Part shown: positions 53,477 through 63,700 of the stretch, piece after piece
Position numbering within the stretch: position 1 is the first letter of the stretch
How the letters are laid out: each line of letters starts with the position of its first letter
Origin: Algibacter sp045066735
GTDB lineage: Bacteria; Bacteroidota; Bacteroidia; Flavobacteriales; Flavobacteriaceae
Direction: 5' to 3'
Length of the DNA stretch: 64,000 nucleotides
NCBI RefSeq assembly: GCF_045066735.1
Contig: NZ_JBISHH010000024.1
Span: 62,001 to 126,000, forward strand
The notes under the pieces: model-generated
Told to the model about the DNA's origin: nothing
Database searches by the model: none
The model's input: the letters and a program-made list of their open reading frames with translations, nothing else
Position numbers and translations under genes: made by a program

Positions 53477-54198
53477 TGAAAAATTCACTTAAATATATCT
53501 ACGGAAGTTTCGTTTTATGTCTTTTCATTTTTAACTGTGGAGGCAGTAGCGATGGTGATGGTGATAACGACCCAGACCCTGAAAACGAAGTTAAAGCACC
53601 AACAGCGGCAACATTATCTTTTCCTAACGAAAACTCAGAATGTACAGAAGGCACAAGCTTAACAAGTACCCAAAGCACTATTTTGTTTAACTGGAATGAT
53701 GCAGAAAACACAACATCATATCAATTATTTTTAAAAAATTTAGAGACACAAACTACAACCAATTACATCAGTTCGGTTTCAGAAAAAAGTGTTACTATTT
53801 TACGTGGCACACCATATTCGTGGTATGTAGTTTCTAAAAACTCCGGCACAGACACAGCACAAAGTAATACTTGGAAATTTTATAATGCAGGAGAAGCTAC
53901 ATCATCTTACGCACCGTTTCCAGCGGAATTAATTAGTCCTGCTTTATCTGTTTCTTTAGCTGCATCTACCACAAGTGTATCACTACAATGGTCGGGAGAA
54001 GATGTTGATAATGATATTGCAGAATACGAGGTGCTTTTTGGAACCTTAAACCCTCCTACGCAATCTCAAGCCATAACAAACAGTAATAATACTGCAGTAA
54101 ATGTAAGTTCTGGCAACACTTATTTTTGGCGTGTTGTTACAAAAGACAGCAACAATAACACTTCAGAATCTCAAGTTTTTGAATTCAAAGTACTTTAG
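53476..54198 (+). CDS. Lipoprotein with two fibronectin-III-like domains, coupled to the T9SS amylase
   Basis: This 240-residue lipoprotein (Cys21 in FIFNCGG) has an acidic Gly/Asp-rich linker (GGSSDGDGDNDPDPENE). Two FnIII-like domains follow at about 40-140 (STILFNWNDAENTTSYQLFL) and 145-240 (VSLQWSGEDVDNDIAEYEVL, TYFWRVVTKDSNNNTS). Its ATG overlaps the stop codon of the amylase gene by one base (TAATG), so translation is probably coupled and the two products may be made in fixed ratio. I recognise no enzyme motif. It may bind the amylase or starch at the cell surface. Function is otherwise unknown. A strong terminator follows directly. Confidence 0.8.
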   Translation: MKNSLKYIYGSFVLCLFIFNCGGSSDGDGDNDPDPENEVKAPTAATLSFPNENSECTEGTSLTSTQSTILFNWNDAENTTSYQLFLKNLETQTTTNYISSVSEKSVTILRGTPYSWYVVSKNSGTDTAQSNTWKFYNAGEATSSYAPFPAELISPALSVSLAASTTSVSLQWSGEDVDNDIAEYEVLFGTLNPPTQSQAITNSNNTAVNVSSGNTYFWRVVTKDSNNNTSESQVFEFKVL

Positions 54199-54207
54199 TA
54201 GTATTAA

Positions 54208-54259
54208 AAAAAAGACATTGAAAACCTGAACTTATTCAATGATTTTCAATGTCTTTTTT
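54208..54259. terminator. Bidirectional terminator between convergent PULs
   Basis: A perfect 17-bp stem, AAAAAAGACATTGAAAA (54208-54224) with TTTTCAATGTCTTTTTT (54243-54259), has an 18-nt loop and A/T runs on both sides. It ends both the plus-strand alpha-glucan arm and the minus-strand third PUL. Confidence 0.92.
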
Positions 54260-54265
54260 ATATTA

Positions 54266-56584
54266 TTATTTAACAACAAAAGTTTCTTTTAAAGTCGTTA
54301 TCGAATTGCCACCAATCCAAACATTAAATTTACCAGGCTCAACTTCCCATATCTTGTTTGCTGTATAAAACTGAAGCATTTCGGCATTTATATTAAAAGT
54401 AACCGTTTTAGTTTCACCTGCTTTAAGCATTATTTTATCAAAACCTTTTAATTCTTTTATAGGGCGAATTAAACTTCCTGTTACATCACGAATATAAAGT
54501 TGCACAACTTCCTCTCCCATTCGTTCACCGGTATTTGTAATTTTTATACTAGCTTTAATTTCACCATCAGCATCCATTTCATCTTGACTTAGTTTTAGAT
54601 CAGTATATGAAAATTGGGTGTAACTTAAACCAAAACCAAATGGATATAAAGCCGTTTTTGGACTATCGCGATAGGCAGAAAAAGTAACATGTTTTGCATT
54701 CGATGGGCGACCTGTGTTTTTTTGATTATAATATAATGGCTCTTGACCAACGTGATAAGGAAAAGATACAGGTAACTTTCCCGATGGATTATAATCTCCA
54801 AAAAGCACATCGGCAATAGCATAACCAGCTTGAGACCCTAAATGCCAGCATTCTAAAATTGCTGGTGTTATTTCAGATAGCCGTTGCAGTTCCATTGGGC
54901 GTCCATTCATTAAAACAACAACTATGTTTTTATTCACTTTATAAACGGCTTCTAACAATTGGTTTTGTAGACCAAAAAAACCAATATTAGTTTGGCTTCG
55001 CCCTTCACCAGATTGATACGCATTCTCGCCAATTGCCAAAACGACAACATCACTATTCTTGGCAAGTTCTACTGCATTAGCCATACCAGAACTATCGATG
55101 GTATTAAACTCTAAAGGAAATGAAAATTGATTTGAACCTTCTGGAATATTTGGCACTGTTAAATCAACTCCTTTTTCATATTTCACTATTGTTTTTTTAC
55201 CAACAGCACTCTTAATACCTTCTAATAATGACACTGCAGAATTATATGTTGCTTTTGCTCTCCAATTACCAAGTGGCGTATCTTTATCATTTGCCAAAGG
55301 CCCAATAACAGCAATACTTTTTACATTTTTTGACAAAGGCAAAACTTTATCTTTATTTTTTAGCAATACAATAGATTTTTTAGCAACATCTCTAGCTATT
55401 TCTAAATTTTCTTTAGTATAAATCTCATCTTTTTCACGCTGCTCATTACAATATTTATAAGGATCATCAAAAAGGCCTAATTGAAATTTCAATTTTAAAA
55501 CACGTTTTACAGCATCGTTAATTTGACCAATACTCACCTTATTTTCAGACAATAAAGCCTCTAAATGAGATTGATAAGCATAAGATTCCATATCCATATC
55601 GCTTCCAGCATTAAGTGCAATTTGAGCAGCATGCTTTGTATCCTCAGCATAACCATGCGTCACCATTTCCCCAATAGAACCCCAATCGGACACTACAAAA
55701 CCATTCCAACCCCATTGACCTTTTAATATATCGCGTTGTAGCACTTTGTGACCTGTTGCAGGAATACCATCAATATCATTAAAAGAATTCATGAATGTAG
55801 CCACACCGGCCTGCGCAGCTGCTTTAAACGGTGGTAAAATAGTATTATGCAACTCATTTTCACCAATATTAACCGTATTATAATCACGCCCAGCTTCACC
55901 AAATCCATAGCCTGCAAGATGTTTTGCACAAGCGGCAATTGTTAAAACATTTGATAAGTTATCACCTTGTAAACCTTGTATACGAGCAACACCTACTACT
56001 GAATTTAGATAAGGATCTTCCCCTGCGCCTTCCATAATACGTCCCCATCGCGCATCTCTAGAGACATCAATCATTGGGGCAAAAGTCCAATTTAAACCAG
56101 AAGCCGCGCTTTCTTTAGCTGCAATAGATGAAGATAATTTTATAGCTTCTAAATCCCAACTAGCGGTTTCACCCAATGGAATAGGAAAAATAGTTTTATA
56201 ACCATGGATAACATCGTAAGCAAAAATTAATGGAATTTTAATCCTTGAATGTTCCATAACAATTCTTTGCGTTTCGCGAATACTTTTTACCGAAGTAATA
56301 TTAAGCATAGAGCCAACTTCACCTTTTTTAAGTTTATCTAACTTATACTGATCTCTATCAGAAGAAGAAGGTCCTGTTGCATTCCATTTACCAGCATACT
56401 GCACCAGCTGCCCAATTTTTTCATTAAGATGCATTAATGCCAAAACAGAATCGACCTTCCGATCTATCGGATCATTTTTAATAGAACTAGATGATATTTC
56501 GATTTTTTTACTCTTAAAACTTAACACAAAAAGAACGACAGCAAAACATAAGAAACCTTTTACTACATTATTCAATATCTTCAT
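54266..56584 (-). CDS. bglX: GH3 beta-glucosidase (BglX-like)
   Basis: This 772-residue protein has an N-terminal signal sequence without a lipobox and the full GH3 three-domain layout. The N-terminal TIM barrel contains AYDVIHGYKTIFPIPLG and ECAxKH-like AACAKHLAGYG. The nucleophile motif is GFVVSDWGSIGEM (Asp300). The alpha/beta sandwich at about 400-600 contains SVLLKNKDKVLPLSK-like sequence and VVLAIGENAYQSGEGRSQTN. The C-terminal FnIII-like domain begins near GFGLSYTQFSYTDLKLS. GH3 enzymes of this type remove terminal beta-linked glucose from oligosaccharides in the periplasm. It is the last gene of the third PUL, 9 bp after the phosphatase-fold gene. Linkage preference is not evident. 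Confidence 0.92.
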   Translation of the reverse strand: MKILNNVVKGFLCFAVVLFVLSFKSKKIEISSSSIKNDPIDRKVDSVLALMHLNEKIGQLVQYAGKWNATGPSSSDRDQYKLDKLKKGEVGSMLNITSVKSIRETQRIVMEHSRIKIPLIFAYDVIHGYKTIFPIPLGETASWDLEAIKLSSSIAAKESAASGLNWTFAPMIDVSRDARWGRIMEGAGEDPYLNSVVGVARIQGLQGDNLSNVLTIAACAKHLAGYGFGEAGRDYNTVNIGENELHNTILPPFKAAAQAGVATFMNSFNDIDGIPATGHKVLQRDILKGQWGWNGFVVSDWGSIGEMVTHGYAEDTKHAAQIALNAGSDMDMESYAYQSHLEALLSENKVSIGQINDAVKRVLKLKFQLGLFDDPYKYCNEQREKDEIYTKENLEIARDVAKKSIVLLKNKDKVLPLSKNVKSIAVIGPLANDKDTPLGNWRAKATYNSAVSLLEGIKSAVGKKTIVKYEKGVDLTVPNIPEGSNQFSFPLEFNTIDSSGMANAVELAKNSDVVVLAIGENAYQSGEGRSQTNIGFFGLQNQLLEAVYKVNKNIVVVLMNGRPMELQRLSEITPAILECWHLGSQAGYAIADVLFGDYNPSGKLPVSFPYHVGQEPLYYNQKNTGRPSNAKHVTFSAYRDSPKTALYPFGFGLSYTQFSYTDLKLSQDEMDADGEIKASIKITNTGERMGEEVVQLYIRDVTGSLIRPIKELKGFDKIMLKAGETKTVTFNINAEMLQFYTANKIWEVEPGKFNVWIGGNSITTLKETFVVK

Positions 56585-56593
56585 ACTTTAAAA

Positions 56594-57445
56594 TTACTTA
56601 ATTACTAACTCTGTTAACACAGGAAAATGGTCCGAAGCATATTTTAAATCTACAGCACTAGACAATACTCCATATTTTTTAACCTCAACATTGTTTTTGG
56701 ACACAAAAATATAATCTATTCTTCGAGTAACCAACTCGGTAAATTTAAAACCATTAAATGTTCCGTTCGACCCAAAAGAAATTTTTGAAACTTCTTTAGA
56801 ATCGTTCATGTTTTGTTTAAGTTTTAGTATTAACTCACTATTTGGTTCCACATTAAAATCCCCCATTAAAACAACAGGAAAATCACCCGAATTAAGACTA
56901 CTAATTTTATCTTGAATTAAAGCAACACCCTGCAATTGAGCTTGGTGCCCCTTATGATCTAAATGCGTATTAAAAACCCAAAACTTGGTATTACTTTCTA
57001 AGTTCGTAAACAAACCGTATGTGCAAATTCTGGGATATGCAGCATCCCAACCTTTAGAAATTTGATTTGGTGTTTCTGAAAGCCAAAACGTGTTTTCATT
57101 CTCAACTTTTAGCTTTTCAGTATTATAAAATATAGCTGAAAATTCACCTATATTTTCACCATCACGACCAACACCAATGGCCTTATAGCCCGTTAAAGCT
57201 CTTTTTAAATCGGCCATTTGATTTGGTTTCGCTTCCTGAACCCCCAAAATATCTGGACTATTAAACAATACTTGCGTACTTAAAAATTCTTTTCTGTTTG
57301 GCCATGCATTATCTCCATCTGAGGCGACATCTAAACGGATATTGTAAGTCATCACCTTTAAGTTTTGACCTTCTTTTTTAATTTCATTATTACAACTCAT
57401 TATACTCAAAATTAGAGTGAAACATACTAAAATATTGTATTTCAT
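56594..57445 (-). CDS. Endonuclease/exonuclease/phosphatase-fold lipoprotein
   Basis: This is a 283-residue lipoprotein (Cys18 in SIMSCN) of the EEP superfamily (DNase I, sphingomyelinase and inositol-phosphatase fold). Its metal and catalytic motifs are intact: VMTYNIRLD, LGVQEAKP (Glu71), FNTHLDHKG, VVLMGDFNVEP and YASDHFPVLTEL. A lipid-anchored extracytoplasmic EEP protein inside a PUL is unlikely to cut DNA as its main role. A phosphodiester or phosphomonoester on a glycan or lipid is more plausible. It lies 12 bp after the GDPD-GH16 fusion gene and 9 bp before GH3, so it is cotranscribed. The substrate is unknown. The context suggests it completes removal of a phosphate-containing decoration. 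Confidence 0.88.
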   Translation of the reverse strand: MKYNILVCFTLILSIMSCNNEIKKEGQNLKVMTYNIRLDVASDGDNAWPNRKEFLSTQVLFNSPDILGVQEAKPNQMADLKRALTGYKAIGVGRDGENIGEFSAIFYNTEKLKVENENTFWLSETPNQISKGWDAAYPRICTYGLFTNLESNTKFWVFNTHLDHKGHQAQLQGVALIQDKISSLNSGDFPVVLMGDFNVEPNSELILKLKQNMNDSKEVSKISFGSNGTFNGFKFTELVTRRIDYIFVSKNNVEVKKYGVLSSAVDLKYASDHFPVLTELVIK

Positions 57446-57457
57446 ATCTACTTTTAT

Positions 57458-59044
57458 TTACTTTTTTTGTTGAAAAACGCGTACATAATCGACCACCATT
57501 TTCTGGGGAAAAATAGAATCATCTATGCCTTGTCTCCCGCCCCACATACCACCAACGGAAACATTCATTATTAAATAAAACTGATTATCAAAAGGCCATT
57601 CTGCATTGGTTTTATGTTCATTTTCGATATGATTGTACACTACTCCATCCAAAATAAAATCTATTTTTTCGGGCGTCCATTCTACAGCAAACATATGAAA
57701 TGTATCATTAGGCTTATCAATAAAAATAGTTTTGCCCTTTTGTGTGCCTTTCATGTGATTGTAAGCCTTAGTGTGTATAGTACCATGAATGGTATCATTA
57801 TCATAACCAACATGCTCCATGATATCAATTTCGCCACTTTCCGGCCAACCTATACCTTCCCTCTTTTCACTCAGCATCCAAATTGCTGGCCACATACCGC
57901 GACCTTTAGGTAATTTTGCTCTAGCCTCAATACGGCCGTATTGCCATGCTGCAAGACCTTCTGTTTTTAATCGAACCGATGTATACTGGGCACTATCAAT
58001 TTCAGACTTATATTTTTGCCATCCCTTAATCTCAGGGTTTTTAAAATCCTTATTAACGACTTTCTCTTTATGAGCTTCAATAATTAAATACCCGTTTTCT
58101 ACCCTTGCGTTTTTTAAACTATCGGTAAAATATTGTTTTTCATTATTAGCTTTAAACCCATAATCATAGGTCCATTTTGCTGAATCGGGCTTGCCTTTAT
58201 AGTTAAACTCATCGCTCCAAACAAGTTGATATCCTTTTTTTATGGGGCTTGTCTCAATACTTTTAAAAACCAATTCAGGTTCGTCTGTTGTAATATAATC
58301 GAAATTATTTACAAGTAACCACTCAATGTTTTCAACCTTATTAGCTGTCCAGGCATTTAGCGTTAATCCCATTTTTTTGGCCGACGAAATCCATTCCGGA
58401 TGTTTTTTCAACTTATAAACCAAATAATCTAATCCTGAAATACCATCTAAACTTAATGTTTCTGGTGCCTTTGACCCATCTAGATACTGGGTTTTTGCTT
58501 GCGCATCAAGCGTTTTAATTTTCTTGAGAGTATCGTAACTAAAACTAATATAAGTCAAAATATAAGGATTAGCCTTTAGCTCTTTAACCAAAGAGACAAC
58601 CTTTTCGGCAATGTCCGCATTTCGCCCTTTAATTTTAGAAGGTTTTATTTCGCAGACCAAACCTGTAGAATCATTATTGGTTATTCCTGCCAAAATATAT
58701 GCTCTTAAAGTGGGGAGTATTTCACCGTTTGATAATTTGAATTTGGACAATTCTGCATAAGTAGATTTTTCCACCTCTAATCCGTGATATTCTGCATCGT
58801 GAGCAACAATGAGTACATTATCCGCAGTCATTCTAACATCAAACTCCGAACCTGTGCATCCGAGAGCTATAGCTTCCTTTAATGAAGCTATTGAATTTTT
58901 AGGTAAATTTTGACTTTTCCATGCGCCACGGTGGGCTATAACCGGGTTTTTAGCAAAATTTATTTTTGTGTTAGAATTTTCATCACAGGAATAAAAACAA
59001 ACTATTAATAGTATTGAAAAAATTTTACTTATTAGTTTTAACAT
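57458..59044 (-). CDS. GDPD-GH16 fusion: phosphodiesterase plus beta-glucanase lipoprotein
   Basis: This 528-residue lipoprotein (Cys20 in CFYSC) has two enzyme domains. Residues about 32-262 are a glycerophosphodiester phosphodiesterase barrel: IAHRGAW (His38), GSEFDVR (Glu67, Asp69), VAHDAEYHG (His82), CEIKPSK (Glu132) and a late LNAWTANKVENIEWLL with YITTDEP. All expected metal and catalytic residues are present. Residues about 271-528 are GH16 with SGEIDIMEHVG (Glu405, Asp407, Glu410), WPAIWMLSEKREGIGWPE and VVDYVRVF. One polypeptide can therefore attack a phosphodiester and a beta-1,3 (or mixed) glucan. It lies 93 bp after the SusD-like gene, behind a terminator-like hairpin, and 12 bp before the EEP gene. 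I do not recall this fusion as a characterised enzyme. Confidence 0.9.
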   Translation of the reverse strand: MLKLISKIFSILLIVCFYSCDENSNTKINFAKNPVIAHRGAWKSQNLPKNSIASLKEAIALGCTGSEFDVRMTADNVLIVAHDAEYHGLEVEKSTYAELSKFKLSNGEILPTLRAYILAGITNNDSTGLVCEIKPSKIKGRNADIAEKVVSLVKELKANPYILTYISFSYDTLKKIKTLDAQAKTQYLDGSKAPETLSLDGISGLDYLVYKLKKHPEWISSAKKMGLTLNAWTANKVENIEWLLVNNFDYITTDEPELVFKSIETSPIKKGYQLVWSDEFNYKGKPDSAKWTYDYGFKANNEKQYFTDSLKNARVENGYLIIEAHKEKVVNKDFKNPEIKGWQKYKSEIDSAQYTSVRLKTEGLAAWQYGRIEARAKLPKGRGMWPAIWMLSEKREGIGWPESGEIDIMEHVGYDNDTIHGTIHTKAYNHMKGTQKGKTIFIDKPNDTFHMFAVEWTPEKIDFILDGVVYNHIENEHKTNAEWPFDNQFYLIMNVSVGGMWGGRQGIDDSIFPQKMVVDYVRVFQQKK

Positions 59045-59074
59045 AATCTATAGTCATTAAATATTTTAAGCATC

Positions 59075-59113
59075 AAAAAATCTAAAGACAAATAATTCGT
59101 CTTTAGATTTTTT
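59075..59113 (-). terminator. Perfect hairpin between SusD-like and GDPD-GH16 genes
   Basis: AAAAAATCTAAAGAC (59075-59089) pairs along all 15 bases with GTCTTTAGATTTTTT (59099-59113) around a 9-nt loop. It ends the SusCD transcript, or reduces expression of the downstream enzymes relative to SusCD. Confidence 0.88.
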
Positions 59114-59137
59114 ATAAGTTTATATCTTACAGAATTA

Positions 59138-60664
59138 TTACTGTAAGTACCAAGGTGTTTTATTTATACCATCATACCCATCGTACTGATCATCAATAGC
59201 CTTTTGATAATTATCAGGGTTTGTTGTTTGTTCTGACACTGGATATTTCCAACGCTTTGGGTAAACCGAAGTATCATCAGGATTTAAACTTGTTGCTGGA
59301 TCTAGCGGATATCCAGGAAAACCAGTTCTTAAAAATTGCGGATAATTACCTCCATTACCCTGAAAGAAATCTATTAACCAACGTTGTGTTAAAATTTGTT
59401 TTAATCTATCTGCTTTGGTTCCTGTAGTGGCATAAACCGCGTCTCCAGTAAAATAATTATCAATATAAGCTTGATCGATAGCCATACCCTGAACATAACC
59501 ATCTGTATTTGGCAAATCTTTATAATATTCAAGCATAGCTTTTACTCCATTTTCGTAATATTCTTGAGCATTTCCGGTAACCCAACCTTCTTCAATAGCT
59601 TCAGCAATAATAAAACATTGTTCGGCAAAAGTAAAACGCAACAAGGGCTCTCCATCCATAAAATCAACATAACGTGAGTTTAATAAAGAATAATCGCCAT
59701 TATCTTTGTTAAAAGCTAATGTAGTTGGATCTAAAGATGTTAAAGCACCTTCGTAGGCATCAAAATCAGAAGCAGAATTTCCAGCATCTAATAATATTTG
59801 TGCAGGTTCGGCAAAATAAAACAATCTGCGATCTTTATTTGTTTTCAAGACATCGACAGTTAGTTTTGAAATAGCTGTATTAATTCTAAGGTTTTCACCA
59901 TTATAGAATTGATGGTTAGCATTTGAAATTTCGGTGTAAACCAATTTGAAATTATCATCGTTACTTTCCAATAAATTACCTGCACTTACCACAGCGGCAA
60001 AACGAGCCTTTTGATCATCTGTAGCTTGTTTACTTATGGTTTGTATCACTTTTAACTGCATAGCATTACATAGCTTTTGCCATTTTTCAGCATCACCATC
60101 ATACATAATATCTCCATCAAAATTATAACCTTGGGCAAAATAGGCTTCTGCTGTTTGTAAATCGTCTAAAATTTGAACAAATACATCTGCTTGTTTATCG
60201 TAAATAGGTCGTGTAATCCCCTCGTCCGCCATACCTGCTTCAGAATAAGGCACATCACCCATCGCTAATGTTGCCGATAAGCCATAATATGCTTTTAGAT
60301 ATAACGCTAAACCCATATAAGACGCTTCAGCTTGGTTTCCTTCGGCAAATTGCGTCATAAACTTCAAATCGGTAAGCATACTATAATCACCAAAACTACC
60401 AAAAGATGCAAAATAATATTGCGCTGAACTTGGAATACTTGGATCTAAGGCAGCAATATGTTTATTGAATAAGTTACCTGATACAAACTCAAAGACTCCA
60501 CTTCCGTTGGTTGTAAATGTATTTTTCAACACTTGGGTTGCTAACATATCTGGAGCAACAATGGTAGAAGCATCTGGATTTGTATTTATATCTTCAAAAT
60601 TGCTACATGAATATGTAAAAGCAAATACGACTGTTAATAAATATATATATTTTAAATTTTTCAT
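59138..60664 (-). CDS. SusD-like_2-type nutrient-binding lipoprotein
   Basis: This 508-residue lipoprotein (Cys20 in FTYSC) is of the SusD-like_2 type (Pfam PF12771/PF12741 group). It starts NFEDINTNPDASTIVAPDML. It has the helical segments YMGLALYLKAYYGLSATLAM and MGDVPYSEAGMADEGITRPI, and later FTFAEQCFIIAEAIEEGWV and LTQRWLIDFFQGNGGNYPQF. This subgroup is distinct from the two classical SusD proteins in the window and is normally paired with the SusC type seen directly upstream. It should bind the glycan imported by that channel. It lies 91 bp after SusC and is followed by a strong hairpin. The substrate is unknown and inferred to be the same glucan attacked by GDPD-GH16. Confidence 0.92.
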   Translation of the reverse strand: MKNLKYIYLLTVVFAFTYSCSNFEDINTNPDASTIVAPDMLATQVLKNTFTTNGSGVFEFVSGNLFNKHIAALDPSIPSSAQYYFASFGSFGDYSMLTDLKFMTQFAEGNQAEASYMGLALYLKAYYGLSATLAMGDVPYSEAGMADEGITRPIYDKQADVFVQILDDLQTAEAYFAQGYNFDGDIMYDGDAEKWQKLCNAMQLKVIQTISKQATDDQKARFAAVVSAGNLLESNDDNFKLVYTEISNANHQFYNGENLRINTAISKLTVDVLKTNKDRRLFYFAEPAQILLDAGNSASDFDAYEGALTSLDPTTLAFNKDNGDYSLLNSRYVDFMDGEPLLRFTFAEQCFIIAEAIEEGWVTGNAQEYYENGVKAMLEYYKDLPNTDGYVQGMAIDQAYIDNYFTGDAVYATTGTKADRLKQILTQRWLIDFFQGNGGNYPQFLRTGFPGYPLDPATSLNPDDTSVYPKRWKYPVSEQTTNPDNYQKAIDDQYDGYDGINKTPWYLQ

Positions 60665-60755
60665 TTGTTTTTATTTAATTGTTATCAGTAAAATAGAATT
60701 TGCTTGGTTTTTAATATTGACATTGCAACCTTGCTTATTTCTATATGCGTTCTTA

Positions 60756-63700
60756 CTAAAATGAAACTTTAATATTGGCACCAAGATATCTAACTGATGG
60801 ATCGGCAAAATCTTCAGTTCTATTATCTGGATCGGAATATTTATAATCTTTTGACCATAACAACACGTTTTGACCTATTAAACTAATAGATGCACTTTTA
60901 GCACCCCAACTACTTAAATACATTGAAGGAATACTGTAGCTTAAAGATATTTCACGTAGTTTAAGGTAGGTTCTAGAAAAAGCATCGGTTGTTGTACCTG
61001 TTCCTCCCCAAGCGCTACTGGCATGCAAATCTTTAGCTGCTCTTAAATATGTTGTTGCTATATTATTTGTTTCAAAAACGCGAGTATCACTAAGGATAGT
61101 ACCATCGGTATCAAACTCAACTGTTCCGCTGGTAACCATAACACCTTCACCTATATAATTTGATGATCCTGGTGTTGCAACATCTAAGGCTCTTTCCGGT
61201 GTTACAGAATCTGGATGCACACCTGATTGCCACATATAACTCTCGGTTCTAGAACTAGAAATACCACCAATTAAACCATCAAAAGATAGAAATAAACTAA
61301 AATCTTTATAACGTAACGTTGAGTTTGCTCCCCATATCCAATCTGGATTAGAGTATCCGTATACAGAACTGTATGGATTTTTAACTATCCGTCCATTGCT
61401 GTAAACGTGTTGACCTGTTGTTGGATCCGTCATAAACTCTGCTCCTACATAATGATCGGTGCGTTCCCCTACTTTAATCCATGGTCTACTATCATTTTGC
61501 GTATATGTTTGATCAATTTTAGCATAAACATCTTTATAAGTTGACCAGTTAACACCTAAATCCCATTGAAAATCGTCTGTTTTAATTGGAGTTCCGGTAA
61601 GCGCTAATTCCCAACCTTTACGATCCACTTCATCATCTTTATTAAGCACAACTCCTGTGTAACCAGATGCTGCAGATAACGCACCTGTTTCTAAAAAATC
61701 GTACATGTGTTTCTTGTAGTAAGACGCATCAATAGTAAAGCGTTTTTTAAAGAACATGGCTTGCAACCCAACCTCGTAAGTATTTGCGCTTTCTGGACTT
61801 ATACTTGATAAATTGTATAAATTATTAGGAGCACTTGCTCCGTTTAAATCATTCCAAGTACCTGGAGACGTGCTAAAAACACTATTAATATCGTAAATAC
61901 CTGCAGGTTTTTTAGATTGTGTCCATGAGCTTCTTATTTTCAACAAATCCAACCAATCTCTAGTAGATTCCTTTATTAATTCTGACACCACAAAACTCCC
62001 TGAGAAAGATGGGTAAAAATAAGATTGTTTTGAGTCTGGAATACCTAGGCCAGCTAAAGTAGAACTCCAATCGTTACGCCCCGTGATATCAACATAAATT
62101 AACTTATTCCAAGACAAACCTAATCGGCCAAAAACCGAATTAACTTGTTGTTGACTTATACTTTCATTTACAGAAGCAGGATTTACAGAAGCATTTAATG
62201 AGAAAAATTCGGGAATAGAAATACCTCCTTCAGTATTTGCCGCTAAATTATCATTCCTTTGGTAATATATCGTTCCTCCGGCAAGGTATTCAACCTCAAA
62301 TTTATCATCAACAAATTTTCTATCACCAGAAAGTAATACATCATTATTTATACTGAAACCTTGAGTTTTACCTGTTACATAAGCACCTGTTCTTGAGCCA
62401 TTCCATGTAGAAGACGCACCAGGTACAGATGTATTTCCCGTAGATGTATAAGACCCTTGAGATACTCTAAGCTGACCACGATCAACGAAAAAATCTAACC
62501 CAGAACGCACCGTTGCTTTTAACCAATCTGCCACATCATAACTCATGGTTAAATCAGCATTAAAAATGTCGCGAGATACTTCGTTGGTTTTTTGATATCT
62601 ATCAAAATAAGGATTGTTTTGATTTTTACCGCTATAATTATTGTTTTCAAAATCGTATCCGTAATGGTTGTTTTGTAACTCCCCAGGAATTAACCAATAA
62701 TTATCTTTATAATCACGTACATCCCAATCTGCAGGACTCCAAATTAATAAAGAATACATTGGGTCGTAAGATGTATAACCGTTAGACCCCATGTTTGGAG
62801 ATTCTCTTTTAGAATAAGAGATGTTTGAACTTAATTTAAACTTATCTAAATTAACATCTCCACCAAAAGAATAGGTAAATTTATCTAACTTAGAATTTGG
62901 GTATTGTCCTTTTTGCTCTATCCAGTTAACAGAACTTCGTAAAGCAATTTTATCTTCCTTAAATGCAATACTTATATTATTATTTGTAATAGAACCTTGC
63001 TCTAAAAAGTTTTTAAAATTATCCTTACCAATTGCAGAATACTCAAACTCACTAAACTCCTTAGCAATAGGGTCCCATTGCGTTTGCAACGAGCCATCCA
63101 TCACTTGCCCCCAAGATTCGTCGGTATTTATGTTGTAAGTATTGTTAGTACCTCGACCGTAAACACTTTGACGCTCTGGAATAGCTAAAAACCCAGCTGA
63201 ATACATGGTGTTACTTGTTAAATTAACACTAAAACCATCGTCACCAGTGCTTCCGTTTTTTGTTGTGATTAAAATAGCACCGTTGGCTCCACGAAAACCA
63301 TATAAAGCAGAAGCCGTTGCTCCTTTTAGGACAGACATAGACTCAACATCTTCTGAAGAAATATCACTAAGCGTTCTATTTTGATATGCAATACCATCTA
63401 TTACCAATAATGGCTCTTCCCCTCTAATTGTTATTTCCGGAGCTACATTAAAATCGGTTGAGTTATTTACCAAAAGTCCTGCAACCTTTCCCGAAAGTGA
63501 TGTACCAATATCTACGCCTGATACTTTTTGAATAGTTTCTCCACTTATTTCTTGTACTGAATATCCCAGTGCTTTTTGTTCTCTCTTTATACCTAAGGCG
63601 GTAACAACAACTTCGTCTAAAGCTTTAACATCTGGTTGTAATATAACAGTAAGAGATTGGTTAGAAATAGAAACTTCTTTAGTGATGTAACCCACGTAAG

